A stretch of DNA of 64,000 bases from Streptococcus infantis (lineage in GTDB: Bacteria; Bacillota; Bacilli; Lactobacillales; Streptococcaceae): the NCBI RefSeq assembly GCF_019929575.1, contig NZ_JAHZPU010000003.1, forward strand, positions 44,362 through 108,361, read 5' to 3'. Under the pieces are notes generated by a model. That model made no database searches, was not told the origin of the DNA, and saw only the letters and a program-made list of their open reading frames with translations. The first letter of the stretch is position 1, and each line of letters starts with the position of its first letter. Both the position numbers and the translations under genes were made by a program. Shown piece by piece: positions 7,208 through 16,479 of the stretch.

Positions 7208-9058
7208 ATGAATAAAAAAATGACAGATTATGTAATTGATCTGGTTGAAGTGTTAAATAAACAACAAAAACAAGTCTTTTGGGGGATTTTTGATGCTGCC
7301 AGCATGATTTCCTCAATCATTGTTTCTTATATCTTGTTTTATGGATTGATCAATCCAGCACCTGTGGACTATGTCATCTATACGAGCTTGACCTTCTTGT
7401 TCTATCAGATTATGATTGGGTTCTGGGGGCTCAATGCTAGCATTAGTCGTTATAGCAAAATCACAGACTTTATGAAGATATTCATCGGAGTAAGTGTCAG
7501 CAGTGTTTTGTCTTATCTTCTTTGCTATGCCTTCTTGCCACTTTTCTCTGTGCGTTTTATCGTTCTCTTTATCTTGCTCAGCACCTTCTTGATCTTACTC
7601 CCACGTATTACTTGGCAGTTGATCTATTCAAGACGCAAAAAGGGTGATGGAGAAGGGGAACATCGTCGTACCTTCTTGATTGGTGCGGGAGACGGTGGAG
7701 CTCTCTTTATGAACAGCTATCAACATCCTACGAGTGATCTTGAGTTAGTGGGTATTTTGGATAATGATGAAAAGAAAAAAGGTCAGAAACTAGGTGGAAT
7801 CCCAGTCTTAGGATCTTATGAACAGTTACCAGAACTCTCAAAACGTCATCAGATTGAAAAAGTTATCGTTGCGATTCCTTCTCTTGATCCATCCGAGTAT
7901 GAGCGTATCCTAAAAATGTGTAACCAACTTGGCTTGAAGTGTTATAAGATGCCCAAGATTGAGTCGGTTGTTCAAGGATTGCATCCTCAGGTAGGTAGTT
8001 TCCAAAAAATCGATATTACTGACCTTTTGGGACGTAAAGAAATTCAACTAGATGAGTCACGCCTAGGCTCAGAAATTACTGGAAAAACTATCTTAGTGAC
8101 AGGTGCAGGAGGTTCTATCGGGTCTGAGATTTGCCGTCAGGTTAGTCGCTTTAATCCAGAGCGCGTGGTTCTCTTGGGTCATGGGGAAAACTCCATTTAT
8201 CTTATCTATCATGAATTGATTCGTAGCTTCCAAGGAATTGACTATGTTCCTGTGATTGCAGACATCCAAGACTACGATCGCTTGCTTCAAGTATTTGAGC
8301 AGTACCAACTAGCCATTGTTTACCACGCTGCTGCCCATAAGCACGTGCCAATGATGGAACGTAATCCAAAAGAAGCCTTTAAAAATAATATCCTCGGAAC
8401 TTACAATGTTGCCAAGGCAGTTGACGCCGCTAAGGTACCGAAGATGGTTATGATTTCGACCGATAAGGCCGTTAATCCACCAAACGTAATGGGAGCTACC
8501 AAACGTGTGGCAGAGTTGATTGTTACAGGATTTAACCAACGTAGTCAATCTACCTATTGTGCGGTTCGTTTTGGGAATGTTCTTGGTAGCCGTGGTAGTG
8601 TGATTCCAGTATTTGAGCGTCAGATTGCAGAGGGTGGTCCAGTGACTGTGACAGACTTCCGTATGACTCGTTACTTTATGACCATTCCAGAAGCTAGCCG
8701 TTTGGTGATCCATGCAGGAGCTTATGCTAAAGATGGAGAGGTCTTTATCCTCGATATGGGCAAACCAGTTAAGATTTATGATTTGGCCAAGAAAATGGTT
8801 CTTCTCAGCGGACGTACTGAAAATGAAATTCCGATTGTAGAAGTGGGGATTCGTCCAGGTGAGAAACTCTATGAGGAATTGTTGGTATCTACTGAATTAG
8901 TTGATAATCAAGTCATGGATAAGATTTTTGTTGGTAAGGTTAATGTCATGCCACTTGAAGTCATCAATCAAAAGATTGAAGAATTCCGTGCTTTGCAAGG
9001 TTCAGAGTTGAAGCAAGCTATTATCGGTTTTGCTAACGAAACAACTCACATTCATTAA
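7208..9058 (+). CDS. Membrane-bound UDP-sugar 4,6-dehydratase/epimerase (CapD/PglF type)
   Basis: The protein has 616 residues. It has four N-terminal membrane helices (about 25-135), a CoA-binding-like Rossmann domain (LIGAGDGGALF at about 155), and a C-terminal extended short-chain dehydrogenase domain with NAD motif VTGAGGSIGSE near residue 297. In STDKAVNPPNVMGATKR the usual catalytic Tyr is replaced by Met, which is normal for long FlaA1/PglF/CapD enzymes. These typically convert UDP-GlcNAc to a 4-keto-6-deoxy sugar for capsule or glycoprotein synthesis. It sits downstream of a glycosyltransferase and outside any full capsule cluster, so the product may serve teichoic acid or a minor glycan. 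That last point is inference. Confidence 0.88.
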   Translation: MNKKMTDYVIDLVEVLNKQQKQVFWGIFDAASMISSIIVSYILFYGLINPAPVDYVIYTSLTFLFYQIMIGFWGLNASISRYSKITDFMKIFIGVSVSSVLSYLLCYAFLPLFSVRFIVLFILLSTFLILLPRITWQLIYSRRKKGDGEGEHRRTFLIGAGDGGALFMNSYQHPTSDLELVGILDNDEKKKGQKLGGIPVLGSYEQLPELSKRHQIEKVIVAIPSLDPSEYERILKMCNQLGLKCYKMPKIESVVQGLHPQVGSFQKIDITDLLGRKEIQLDESRLGSEITGKTILVTGAGGSIGSEICRQVSRFNPERVVLLGHGENSIYLIYHELIRSFQGIDYVPVIADIQDYDRLLQVFEQYQLAIVYHAAAHKHVPMMERNPKEAFKNNILGTYNVAKAVDAAKVPKMVMISTDKAVNPPNVMGATKRVAELIVTGFNQRSQSTYCAVRFGNVLGSRGSVIPVFERQIAEGGPVTVTDFRMTRYFMTIPEASRLVIHAGAYAKDGEVFILDMGKPVKIYDLAKKMVLLSGRTENEIPIVEVGIRPGEKLYEELLVSTELVDNQVMDKIFVGKVNVMPLEVINQKIEEFRALQGSELKQAIIGFANETTHIH

Positions 9059-9065
9059 AAAAGAT

Positions 9066-9116
9066 AAAGGTATGATTCCTAGCTTCATGTTAGAGGTAAG
9101 TGGAATCATACCTTTT
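9066..9116 (+). terminator. Terminator after the dehydratase gene
   Basis: AAAGGTATGATTCC (9066-9079) pairs with GGAATCATACCTTT (9102-9115), giving a 14-bp perfect stem that ends in a short T run. It closes the glycosyltransferase-dehydratase unit. Confidence 0.85.
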
Positions 9117-9155
9117 ATTGATAACTGCTACTCCTTTACCAATTTTTGAACAAAC

Positions 9156-9184
9156 TTGTCAATGTTGAACATTTATGGTAAACT
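9156..9184 (+). promoter_or_regulatory. Promoter of the first DUF805 gene
   Basis: TTGTCA (9156-9161) and TAAACT (9179-9184) are spaced 17 bases apart, with an extended TG before the -10. It leaves a leader of about 130 bases before the DUF805 gene. The leader holds AT-rich sequence with a weak resemblance (tatactatttgaaaatcaaa) to the ends of pneumococcal intergenic repeats. Confidence 0.65.
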
Positions 9185-9319
9185 AAATTTATACTATTTG
9201 AAAATCAAAGTAAATGAGGTCTGCATCGTTTGACTGTACTTAGATATGGTTTATAACGAACTTTCTAATTTGCTCTTTCATTTTCATTTCGTATGAATTA
9301 AAAAAATAGGGAGTAACTT

Positions 9320-9745
9320 ATGATTAACGCATATAAGAATTTCTTTAAAGGTTATGTAGATTTTACAGGCCGTTCAACACGCTCAGAGTATTGGTGGATT
9401 TGGTTAACAAATATGATCCTCCTTGTCCCTTTTTACTCAGCATATTTTAAGGTGCTAGCAAATCCAAGAAATGAGGCTGCTCTTATGGCCTTGGGTGGAA
9501 TTGCTATTATCTACATGATTTTCGGGCTAGCCCTAATATTACCTATGTTAGCTTTGACAGTTCGTCGTCTACGTGATGCTGGTTTCCACTGGGCTCTAAT
9601 CTTTATCATTTTTATTCCGATGGTTGGACCTCTTGCTCTTTTAGTTTTGTTAGCCATGCCATCGAAACAAGTAGAAGTAGTAACCATCAATGAAACTGAA
9701 GAAGTTGTAGAAGTTTCACCATTCGAAGAATCAGACAAAAACTAA
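9320..9745 (+). CDS. DUF805 family membrane protein (copy 1)
   Basis: This 141-residue protein has the DUF805 signature: an N-terminal amphipathic FFKGYVDFTGRSTRSEYWWI, then three to four membrane helices, with the conserved LTVRRLRDAGFHWAL between the last two, and an acidic cytoplasmic tail (EETEEVVEVSPFEESDKN-like). The function of the family is not established. A second copy lies 150 bases downstream, separated by its own terminator, so this is a tandem duplication with independent expression. Confidence 0.88.
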   Translation: MINAYKNFFKGYVDFTGRSTRSEYWWIWLTNMILLVPFYSAYFKVLANPRNEAALMALGGIAIIYMIFGLALILPMLALTVRRLRDAGFHWALIFIIFIPMVGPLALLVLLAMPSKQVEVVTINETEEVVEVSPFEESDKN

Positions 9746-9808
9746 GAAGTTTAGGTTTTACAAGTGAAACTGTTTTAGAGTTTTCTTTATATTGTTAAGC
9801 AAATATCT

Positions 9809-9846
9809 AACACTCCCATATCTAAAAATAGATTTGGGAGTGTTTT
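9809..9846 (+). terminator. Terminator between the DUF805 paralogues
   Basis: AACACTCCCATATCTA pairs with TAGATTTGGGAGTGTT (one mismatch region) and is followed by TTTT. It isolates the first DUF805 gene from the second. Confidence 0.85.
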
Positions 9847-9897
9847 AGAACAATGAGGCTGCTTTATAGTATACAGTTGTTAAAAAGGAGAAATATC

Positions 9898-10314
9898 TTG
9901 TTTAGGGCTTATATAAATTTTTTAAAAGGTTATGTAGATTTTGTAGGACGCTCAACACGTCCAGAATATTGGTGGGTTTGGCTGATGAATCATATCTTGT
10001 TCCTACCCCTGTATATCCTTATCTTCAATAAAGAGATAAACCAAGGTCCTGCCCTGAACTTTACTTTAGTTATATTGGTTGTCAGTATTTATGCCATTTT
10101 GGCTCTACTCCTTTTGTTGCCTACTTTAGCGTTAAAGATTCGACGTTTGCGTGATGGAGGTTTCCACTGGGCCTTTATCTTCCTTCACTTTGTTCCAATG
10201 GTCGGACGTTTTGCTCTATTAGTTCTGCTAGCCATGCCAAGTAAGGAAGTAGAAATAGTAACAATCAATAGACCTAAAGAAGTTGAAAGCGAAGAAGTTT
10301 CCCCTTTTGAATAA
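9898..10314 (+). CDS. DUF805 family membrane protein (copy 2)
   Basis: This 138-residue paralogue of the preceding gene has the same layout: FLKGYVDFVGRSTRPEYWWV, membrane helices, then LKIRRLRDGGFHWAF and an acidic tail ending SEEVSPFE. I choose a TTG start at 9898 because AAGGAG lies seven bases upstream and the protein then aligns residue for residue with copy 1. The upstream in-frame ATG at 9853 has no ribosome binding site and would add 15 unrelated residues. Identity between the copies is high in helices and loops but low in the periplasm-facing part, so they may have diverged in partner. Confidence 0.82.
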   Translation: MFRAYINFLKGYVDFVGRSTRPEYWWVWLMNHILFLPLYILIFNKEINQGPALNFTLVILVVSIYAILALLLLLPTLALKIRRLRDGGFHWAFIFLHFVPMVGRFALLVLLAMPSKEVEIVTINRPKEVESEEVSPFE

Positions 10315-10357
10315 TTGGACGAGTACGGGGAATGTCATTCTCCTCATTAAGATCAGA

Positions 10358-10400
10358 CAAAAAGCTCCCAAACCTAACTTTTAGGCTGGGAGTCTTTTGT
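10358..10400. terminator. Bidirectional terminator between converging genes
   Basis: GCTCCCA...CCTAA and TTAGG..TGGGAG fold into an interrupted stem, with A-rich sequence on the left and TTTTG on the right. It can therefore end both the plus-strand DUF805 transcript and the minus-strand HAD gene transcript. Confidence 0.75.
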
Positions 10401-11042
10401 TTAACGTTTTAATTGTAGATGCTGTAAAATGTCTGCCGGGTGGTGAGCAATCCAGTCAGGATGATATCCCATGAGGTCATTCTCCTCCCCAAATCCCCAG
10501 GTTACCGCTAGTTTTTTAATGCCAGTTTCTTGAGCACCAATCATATCAAACTTGGTATCTCCGATAATAACGACTGTTTCGGGCGCTAGATGATGAGTTC
10601 CCAGAGCCTGACGAATGACATCAGCCTTGTGTAGGGCTTGAGGGCTTGAACCATAAATGCCATCAAAGAAGTGGTCAATCCCAAAATTGCTAGTCATGTC
10701 AACTGCGGTTGGTGTATTCTTCGTAGTAGTGATATAAAGAGGATAATGCTCAGCTAGTTCTACGAGTAAATCTTTGATATGTGGAAAGAGTTGGGCTTCG
10801 TAAACACCCTTTTCCTTATAATAAGAACGATAGAGCTGGATGGCTTCCTCTATCTGCTCAGCTGGTAAACAACTAGCAAAGCTGGTTTCTAGTGGAGGCC
10901 CCATAAAACCTCGAATGGTTTTGGCACCAGGACTAGAAACTCCAAGTTGGTCAAAGGTATAGGTGAAACCATTGTGGATACCGATAGAACTATCAACTAG
11001 CGTTCCATCTAAGTCAAAAAAGATAGCAGATATAGATGACAT
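10401..11042 (-). CDS. HAD family phosphatase, phosphoglycolate phosphatase-like
   Basis: This 213-residue HAD hydrolase of subfamily IA has motif I FFDLDGTLVDSS at residues 8-19 (the first Asp is the nucleophile), motif II as TTTKNTPT near 106, and motif III/IV GDTKFDMIGAQETG near 163. A helical cap of about 60 residues follows motif I. Such enzymes dephosphorylate small sugar phosphates or phosphoglycolate, but the exact substrate is not predictable. The next upstream gene on the same strand, sdaAA, ends 23 bases before it, so it is likely the last gene of the serine dehydratase operon. Confidence 0.85.
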   Translation of the reverse strand: MSSISAIFFDLDGTLVDSSIGIHNGFTYTFDQLGVSSPGAKTIRGFMGPPLETSFASCLPAEQIEEAIQLYRSYYKEKGVYEAQLFPHIKDLLVELAEHYPLYITTTKNTPTAVDMTSNFGIDHFFDGIYGSSPQALHKADVIRQALGTHHLAPETVVIIGDTKFDMIGAQETGIKKLAVTWGFGEENDLMGYHPDWIAHHPADILQHLQLKR

Positions 11043-11065
11043 TGATTCTCCTCATAATGATGAAA

Positions 11066-11938
11066 TTATTCGCCGAAGATTTCTTTTTGAAGGCGACGAC
11101 CTGTAGGTGTGGCAGCGAGCCCCCCTTCAGCAGTTTCACGAAAGGCAGTTGGTAAGCTAGATCCTACTTGATACATGGCGTCAATGACCTCATCAACTGG
11201 AATTTTTGATTCGATACCAGCCAGAGCCATATCGGCTGCGATGAAGGCAAAACTTGCTCCCATGGCATTTCGCTTGACGCAAGGAACTTCAACCAAACCT
11301 GCAACGGGGTCACAGATAAGACCGAGCATGTTTTTGATAACGAAGGCGATAGCCTGGCTCGCTTGATAAGGCGTTCCGCCTGCAGCTAGAGTTAGGGCAG
11401 CGGCACTCATGGCTGAAGCTGAACCGACTTCGGCCTGGCAGCCACCTTCGGCTCCCGAGATAGAAGCGTTGTTAGCAATCACGAGTCCAAAAGCACCTGC
11501 AGCGAATAAGAAGTCTAGTTGTTGTTCATGAGTTAAATCCAACTTTTGAATAGCAGCAGTGAGAACGGCTGGAAGGCAGCCTGCACTACCAGCAGTAGGT
11601 GTCGCACAGACCAGCCCCATCTTGGCATTGTGTTCATTAACGGCGATAGCATTACGGGCAGCAGACAAGACAGTGAAGTCTGATAGGGTCTTTCCTTTTT
11701 TGATGTAGTGGTCAAGCTTGGCAGCGTCACCACCTGTCAAACCGCTACGAGATTTTTTTTCACTAAGACCAAGCTCAACTGAAGCTTTCATGACTTCAAG
11801 GTTGCGCTCCATGAGAAGGATGACTTCTTCGCGTTCACGACCGGTTAGCTCAAACTCGGTCGTAATCATGAGTTCAGCGACATTGCCTTGAAAATCAAGT
11901 TCGGCTTGTTGGACTAATTCTTTGATAGAGTAAAACAT
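11066..11938 (-). CDS. sdaAA: L-serine dehydratase, iron-sulfur dependent, alpha subunit
   Basis: The catalytic alpha chain has 290 residues. It contains the conserved Cys sites for the 4Fe-4S cluster (LVCATPTAGSAGCLPAV near 110, GGCQAEVGSASAMSA near 166, CDPVAGLVEVPCVKRNA near 209). The enzyme deaminates L-serine to pyruvate and ammonia and is oxygen-sensitive. It is encoded eight bases after the beta subunit gene, as is usual in Firmicutes. The operon order is sdaAB, sdaAA, HAD phosphatase. Length fits the family. Confidence 0.95.
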   Translation of the reverse strand: MFYSIKELVQQAELDFQGNVAELMITTEFELTGREREEVILLMERNLEVMKASVELGLSEKKSRSGLTGGDAAKLDHYIKKGKTLSDFTVLSAARNAIAVNEHNAKMGLVCATPTAGSAGCLPAVLTAAIQKLDLTHEQQLDFLFAAGAFGLVIANNASISGAEGGCQAEVGSASAMSAAALTLAAGGTPYQASQAIAFVIKNMLGLICDPVAGLVEVPCVKRNAMGASFAFIAADMALAGIESKIPVDEVIDAMYQVGSSLPTAFRETAEGGLAATPTGRRLQKEIFGE

Positions 11939-11946
11939 ATTTTCTC

Positions 11947-12618
11947 CTATTGAAAGAAATTGACATTATGCAAATGAGGAATTTTACGAATCTCTTCGAT
12001 AGATTCATCACAGTTGCGACTATCAACTTCGATAATCATAATGGCTTTCTCCCCAGCTTTTTCTCGGGTTACATTCATTTGGGCGATGTTAATGTCAAAG
12101 CGAGAGAGGGCCTCTGTTACATGAGCGATCATACCAGGAACATCCTGATGAACGATGATAATGGTAGGGGTGTTCATGTTGAGGGATACGGCAAAGCCAT
12201 TGAGCTCTGTTACCTGGATATTTCCACCACCGATTGAAATTCCTGTCACACTGATGGTCTTGTGCTCATTCTTAACAGTGATTTTCGTAGTATTTGGGTG
12301 AGGGGCGTTACTGTCTTTCTGGATGGTCCAGACAATTTTGATGCCACGCTTGTGGGCAATTTCTAAACTATTTGGAATTTCTGGATCATCTGTGTCCATT
12401 CCTAAGATTCCAGCGACAAGGGCTAGGTCAGTTCCGTGCCCGCGATAGGTTTTTGCAAAAGAATTAAAAAGCTGGAACTCGACCTCGGTTGGAGTATCGT
12501 CAAAGATAGAAGAGACGATTTTACCGATACGAACAGCTCCTGCCGTGTGACTACTAGATGGGCCAATCATGACTGGCCCAATGATATCAAAGACAGATTG
12601 AAAACGAAGTGATTGCAT
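11947..12618 (-). CDS. sdaAB: L-serine dehydratase, iron-sulfur dependent, beta subunit
   Basis: The beta chain has 223 residues. The N-terminal domain has the signature GPVMIGPSSSHTAGAVRIG (about 14-32). The C-terminal 75 residues, TPTIIIVHQDVPGMIAHVTE onward, form an ACT domain that usually binds serine or another amino acid allosterically. It pairs with SdaAA encoded directly downstream. The start is placed at the ATG at 12618 after a GGGGAAAC region; the ribosome binding site is modest. Divergent from the LysM gene across a 241-base spacer. Confidence 0.95.
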   Translation of the reverse strand: MQSLRFQSVFDIIGPVMIGPSSSHTAGAVRIGKIVSSIFDDTPTEVEFQLFNSFAKTYRGHGTDLALVAGILGMDTDDPEIPNSLEIAHKRGIKIVWTIQKDSNAPHPNTTKITVKNEHKTISVTGISIGGGNIQVTELNGFAVSLNMNTPTIIIVHQDVPGMIAHVTEALSRFDINIAQMNVTREKAGEKAIMIIEVDSRNCDESIEEIRKIPHLHNVNFFQ

Positions 12619-12648
12619 CTGTTTCCCCTTAAAAAGATTCTTAACTCT

Positions 12649-12677
12649 ATTATATCAAAGATTAGATGCAAGCGCTC
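12649..12677 (-). promoter_or_regulatory. Extended -10 promoter and cre-like site before sdaAB
   Basis: On the minus strand TGATATAAT (12657-12649) forms an extended -10 without a good -35. AGCGCTTGCA (12676-12667) lies where the -35 would be. It matches the right half of the CcpA cre consensus and is the same decamer found at the gap promoter. This suggests catabolite control of serine breakdown; unproven. Confidence 0.45.
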
Positions 12678-12859
12678 AATTCCATGATAAAATATCTAAA
12701 ATCCCCATAAAGCCTATAAAATCAAGCCTTTTGTAACAAAAAGAGGCTGTTTAAGTGAAATAAAACATAGTCTTGTAACATTTCTACATAAAACCGTCAA
12801 GAAACAGTAATAATAGTAGGGTATGATGGAAATATAAGAAAGAAGGAGAATCTTTTAAT

Positions 12860-13486
12860 ATGAAATCAACAACTAACAAAATTAAAACAGGACTTGTAGG
12901 AGTAGCAGCAGCGCTTGCTTTCCTTGCACCATCACTTACTTTTGCACAAGAAACAACAACTTATACAGTAAAATCAGGTGACACTCTATCAGGAATCGCT
13001 GAAAAATACAATACAACTGTTGAAAAATTGGCAGAAAAAAATAAGATTAAAGATATTCATTTGATCTATGTAGACCAAGTATTGGTTATTGATGGTGAAG
13101 CACCAGCAACTTCAACTACTTCAGCTGCGACAGCAGAAGCTCCAGTAGCAGCACCTGCAGCTACTGAAACAACAACTTATGAAGCACCAGCAGCAAGCGT
13201 AACTGTAGCAGAAGAAACTGTTGCTACAACAGAAACTTCAGCATCAACTTCAACTGTAAGCGGATCTGAAGCAGAAGCTAAAGAATGGATCGCTCAAAAA
13301 GAATCAGGCGGTAGTTACACAGCTACAAACGGACGTTACATCGGACGTTACCAATTGACAGATTCATACTTGAACGGTGACTACTCAGCAGAAAACCAAG
13401 AACGTGTAGCAGACGCTTATGTAGCAAGACGTTACGGTTCATGGACAGCTGCTAAGAACTTCTGGCTTAACAACGGTTGGTACTAA
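12860..13486 (+). CDS. Secreted LysM protein with transglycosylase-like C-terminus
   Basis: The protein has 208 residues. It has a signal peptide to about residue 29 (GVAAALAFLAPSLTFAQ), a LysM peptidoglycan-binding domain at about 33-77 (YTVKSGDTLSGIAEKYN), an Ala/Thr/Glu-rich linker to about 135, and a C-terminal domain AKEWIAQKESGGSYTATNGR...NNGWY. That last domain resembles the IsaA/SceD or resuscitation-promoting-factor type wall hydrolases, with Glu in KESGGSY as candidate catalytic acid. Pneumococcal homologues belong to the WalRK cell-wall regulon. I do not see a clean pair of WalR half-sites here, although TGTAAC occurs twice upstream. A weak promoter with TATGAT at 12822-12827 precedes it. 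Confidence 0.85.
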   Translation: MKSTTNKIKTGLVGVAAALAFLAPSLTFAQETTTYTVKSGDTLSGIAEKYNTTVEKLAEKNKIKDIHLIYVDQVLVIDGEAPATSTTSAATAEAPVAAPAATETTTYEAPAASVTVAEETVATTETSASTSTVSGSEAEAKEWIAQKESGGSYTATNGRYIGRYQLTDSYLNGDYSAENQERVADAYVARRYGSWTAAKNFWLNNGWY

Positions 13487-13510
13487 GAACTAACTAGCAG
13501 AATAAGATGC

Positions 13511-13539
13511 AAAAGTCGAGGGATTTCCTCGACTTTTTT
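13511..13539 (+). terminator. Terminator of the LysM gene
   Basis: AAAAGTCGAGG (13511-13521) pairs perfectly with CCTCGACTTTT (13527-13537), followed by T residues. Confidence 0.92.
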
Positions 13540-13573
13540 CGTGTTTCCTAATTGAAGGCCTCTGTCATCTTTC

Positions 13574-13602
13574 TTGTCTTCTCTAAGCAAGCATGTTATA
13601 AT
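13574..13602 (+). promoter_or_regulatory. Promoter of mnmA
   Basis: TTGTCT (13574-13579), 17-base spacer, and TATAAT (13597-13602) preceded by TG at -15. Transcription should start near 13609, so the two 15-bp repeats described next lie in the 5' untranslated region. Confidence 0.8.
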
Positions 13603-13615
13603 GAAAACTGCTCAA

Positions 13616-14805
<1,190 letters not shown>

Positions 14806-14824
14806 CTGGAGTTAAGTAAAAACG

Positions 14825-15439
14825 ATGAGTTCTCAATTTTTTTATGCATTTATGGCATTTTTCGCTATAATGAACCCAATTTCAAATCTTCCTGCTTACA
14901 TGGCTTTAGTAGCAGATGATAGTCAAAAAATTTCACGAAAAATTGCTTTTAGGAGTCTTTTGATTGCCTTTGTTATTGTAACTGTTTTTATCTTTTCAGG
15001 AGATTTCATTTTTAAAGTATTTGGAATTACAATTGTTTCTTTCAGAATTGCTGGTGGAATATTAGTGGCCGTTATCGGTTATCATATGATTAATGGTAAT
15101 CATTCACCCAGCTATAAAGGAATGGAGCAGCAAACAGTAAATTCAGATCCAATGTCTATTGCTATTTCTCCTCTTGCAATGCCACTTTTTGCGGGACCAG
15201 GTACAATTACAACTGCTTTAAGTCTGGCTAATGGAGGTTTGCAGAATCAACTGATAACCGTAGTTGCTTTTGCTCTACTATGTGTCATCACTTATCTCCT
15301 GTTAAGAAGTGCAAAACAAATTGCAGGCTTCTTGGGAGAAAATTTGATGAAAATTATAACGAAAATGATGGGACTTTTACTATTCTCGATAGGAATACAG
15401 ATGATTATCGTCAGTGTGCAGACCTTGCTCAGACAGTGA
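14825..15439 (+). CDS. MarC family integral membrane protein
   Basis: The protein has 204 residues and about six membrane helices, with the family hallmarks FFAIMNPISNLPAYMAL at the start and ISPLAMPLFAGPGTITTAL in the middle (about 116-134). The MarC/YchE family has no agreed transport activity. It starts 19 bases after mnmA with only a weak ribosome binding site (GGAG), so it is probably read from the mnmA promoter. It uses more AT-rich codons than mnmA, suggesting a later insertion between mnmA and the Nudix genes. Confidence 0.85.
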   Translation: MSSQFFYAFMAFFAIMNPISNLPAYMALVADDSQKISRKIAFRSLLIAFVIVTVFIFSGDFIFKVFGITIVSFRIAGGILVAVIGYHMINGNHSPSYKGMEQQTVNSDPMSIAISPLAMPLFAGPGTITTALSLANGGLQNQLITVVAFALLCVITYLLLRSAKQIAGFLGENLMKIITKMMGLLLFSIGIQMIIVSVQTLLRQ

Positions 15440-15445
15440 TTTGCA

Positions 15446-15473
15446 TTGACAAAATGATTTGATTTGATAAAAT
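15446..15473 (+). promoter_or_regulatory. Promoter before the Nudix-mnmG genes
   Basis: TTGACA (15446-15451), 16-base spacer, TAAAAT (15468-15473) with extended TG. It would drive the two Nudix genes and mnmG from a leader of about 105 bases. Confidence 0.75.
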
Positions 15474-15583
15474 AACTTTAACAATAGTCATGATGGTCAA
15501 AGCTCATGGATATTGCAGGCTTTTTGTTCTGCACTTCTTACGAGTTTTGACTGTTTTTGTGTCGTTTAGAGGAAAGGATAAAA

Positions 15584-16039
15584 ATGACTCAACAAGACTT
15601 TCGGACAAAGGTGGGGAACACAGTTTTTGGCGTTCGGGCGACAGCCTTGATTCTCCAAAATGGCAAACTTCTAGTCACAAAAGATAAGGGCAAGTATTAC
15701 ACTATTGGCGGTGCGATTCAAGTCAATGAAAGCACGGAAGACGCGGTAGTCCGTGAAGTGAGGGAAGAACTGGGTGTAAAAGCTCAAGCTGGGCAGCTAG
15801 CTTTTGTGGTTGAAAATCGTTTTGAAGAAGACGGCGTCTATTATCACAACATCGAGTTTCATTATTTAGTGGACTTACTTGAGGATGCCCCATTGACCAT
15901 GCAGGAAGATGAGAAAATGCAGCCCTGTGAGTGGATTGATTTGGACAAGCTTGAGGATATTCAGCTAGTTCCAGCCTTTTTGAAAACAGCCCTGCCAAAT
16001 TGGGACGGACAATTACGACACATCCATCTTAACGAATAG
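15584..16039 (+). CDS. Nudix hydrolase
   Basis: The protein has 151 residues with a complete Nudix box, GGAIQVNESTEDAVVREVRE followed by ELGV (about 47-70), the metal-binding and catalytic motif that hydrolyses nucleoside diphosphates linked to another group. The substrate is not predictable. The ATG at 15584 follows AAAGGA; an in-frame ATG nine codons earlier lacks a site. It is the first of two adjacent Nudix genes, which are only distantly alike, upstream of mnmG. Confidence 0.88.
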   Translation: MTQQDFRTKVGNTVFGVRATALILQNGKLLVTKDKGKYYTIGGAIQVNESTEDAVVREVREELGVKAQAGQLAFVVENRFEEDGVYYHNIEFHYLVDLLEDAPLTMQEDEKMQPCEWIDLDKLEDIQLVPAFLKTALPNWDGQLRHIHLNE

Positions 16040-16047
16040 GAGAGAAA

Positions 16048-16479
16048 ATGATGGTTAAGCTTATTGCCCATGTACTTGTTCATAGTGGTGGTGATTATTT
16101 ACTCATTCAGCGTTCGGAAATTAAAAGAGGACAACCCAACGTTTATCCAACTTACTGGGATATTCCTGGTGGCGGGGTTGAAAAGGGTGAACTTCCGCGA
16201 GATGGAGCTCTTAGAGAATGTATTGAAGAAGCGGGAGTTAGGCTAGACAGCAGTTCGCTCAAACTTCTTCACGAAGATAGTCAACTGGATACCTCTAAGG
16301 ATACTGTCTTTACTCGCTTAGTTTATAAAGCAGAGTGGGTTGGGGAGAAGCCAATTATCAGATTAGATCCTGAAGAGCATACGCACTTTAAATGGGTTGC
16401 TATGGATCAAGTTCTAGAGGAGGAAAAGTTAGTTCCTTATTTGCGAGAAATTTTTGAAAGGTTAAGAAATGACTTATAA
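16048..16479 (+). CDS. Nudix hydrolase
   Basis: The protein has 143 residues with Nudix box [20 protein letters not shown] followed by EAGV (about 37-60). It is shorter and differs from the preceding Nudix protein in flanking strands, so the pair are paralogues of different specificity. The start is the first of two ATG codons after AGGAGAG, eight bases after the previous gene. Its 3' end overlaps mnmG by 11 bases, indicating coupled translation. Confidence 0.88.
   Translation: MMVKLIAHVLVHSGGDYLLIQRSEIKRGQPNVYPTYWDIPGGGVEKGELPRDGALRECIEEAGVRLDSSSLKLLHEDSQLDTSKDTVFTRLVYKAEWVGEKPIIRLDPEEHTHFKWVAMDQVLEEEKLVPYLREIFERLRNDL

Noticed and set aside
8309..8713. 134-codon antisense frame inside the dehydratase gene
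   Set aside because: The dehydratase gene is clearly coding across it with all motifs intact.
9191..9260. BOX/RUP-type pneumococcal repeat in the leader of the first DUF805 gene
   Set aside because: Only a short stretch (atactatttgaaaatcaaa) resembles known repeat ends; the conserved stems are missing.
12719..12800. WalR (VicR) binding site before the LysM gene
   Set aside because: TGTAAC occurs twice and TGTTTA once, but no two copies have the required five-base spacing.
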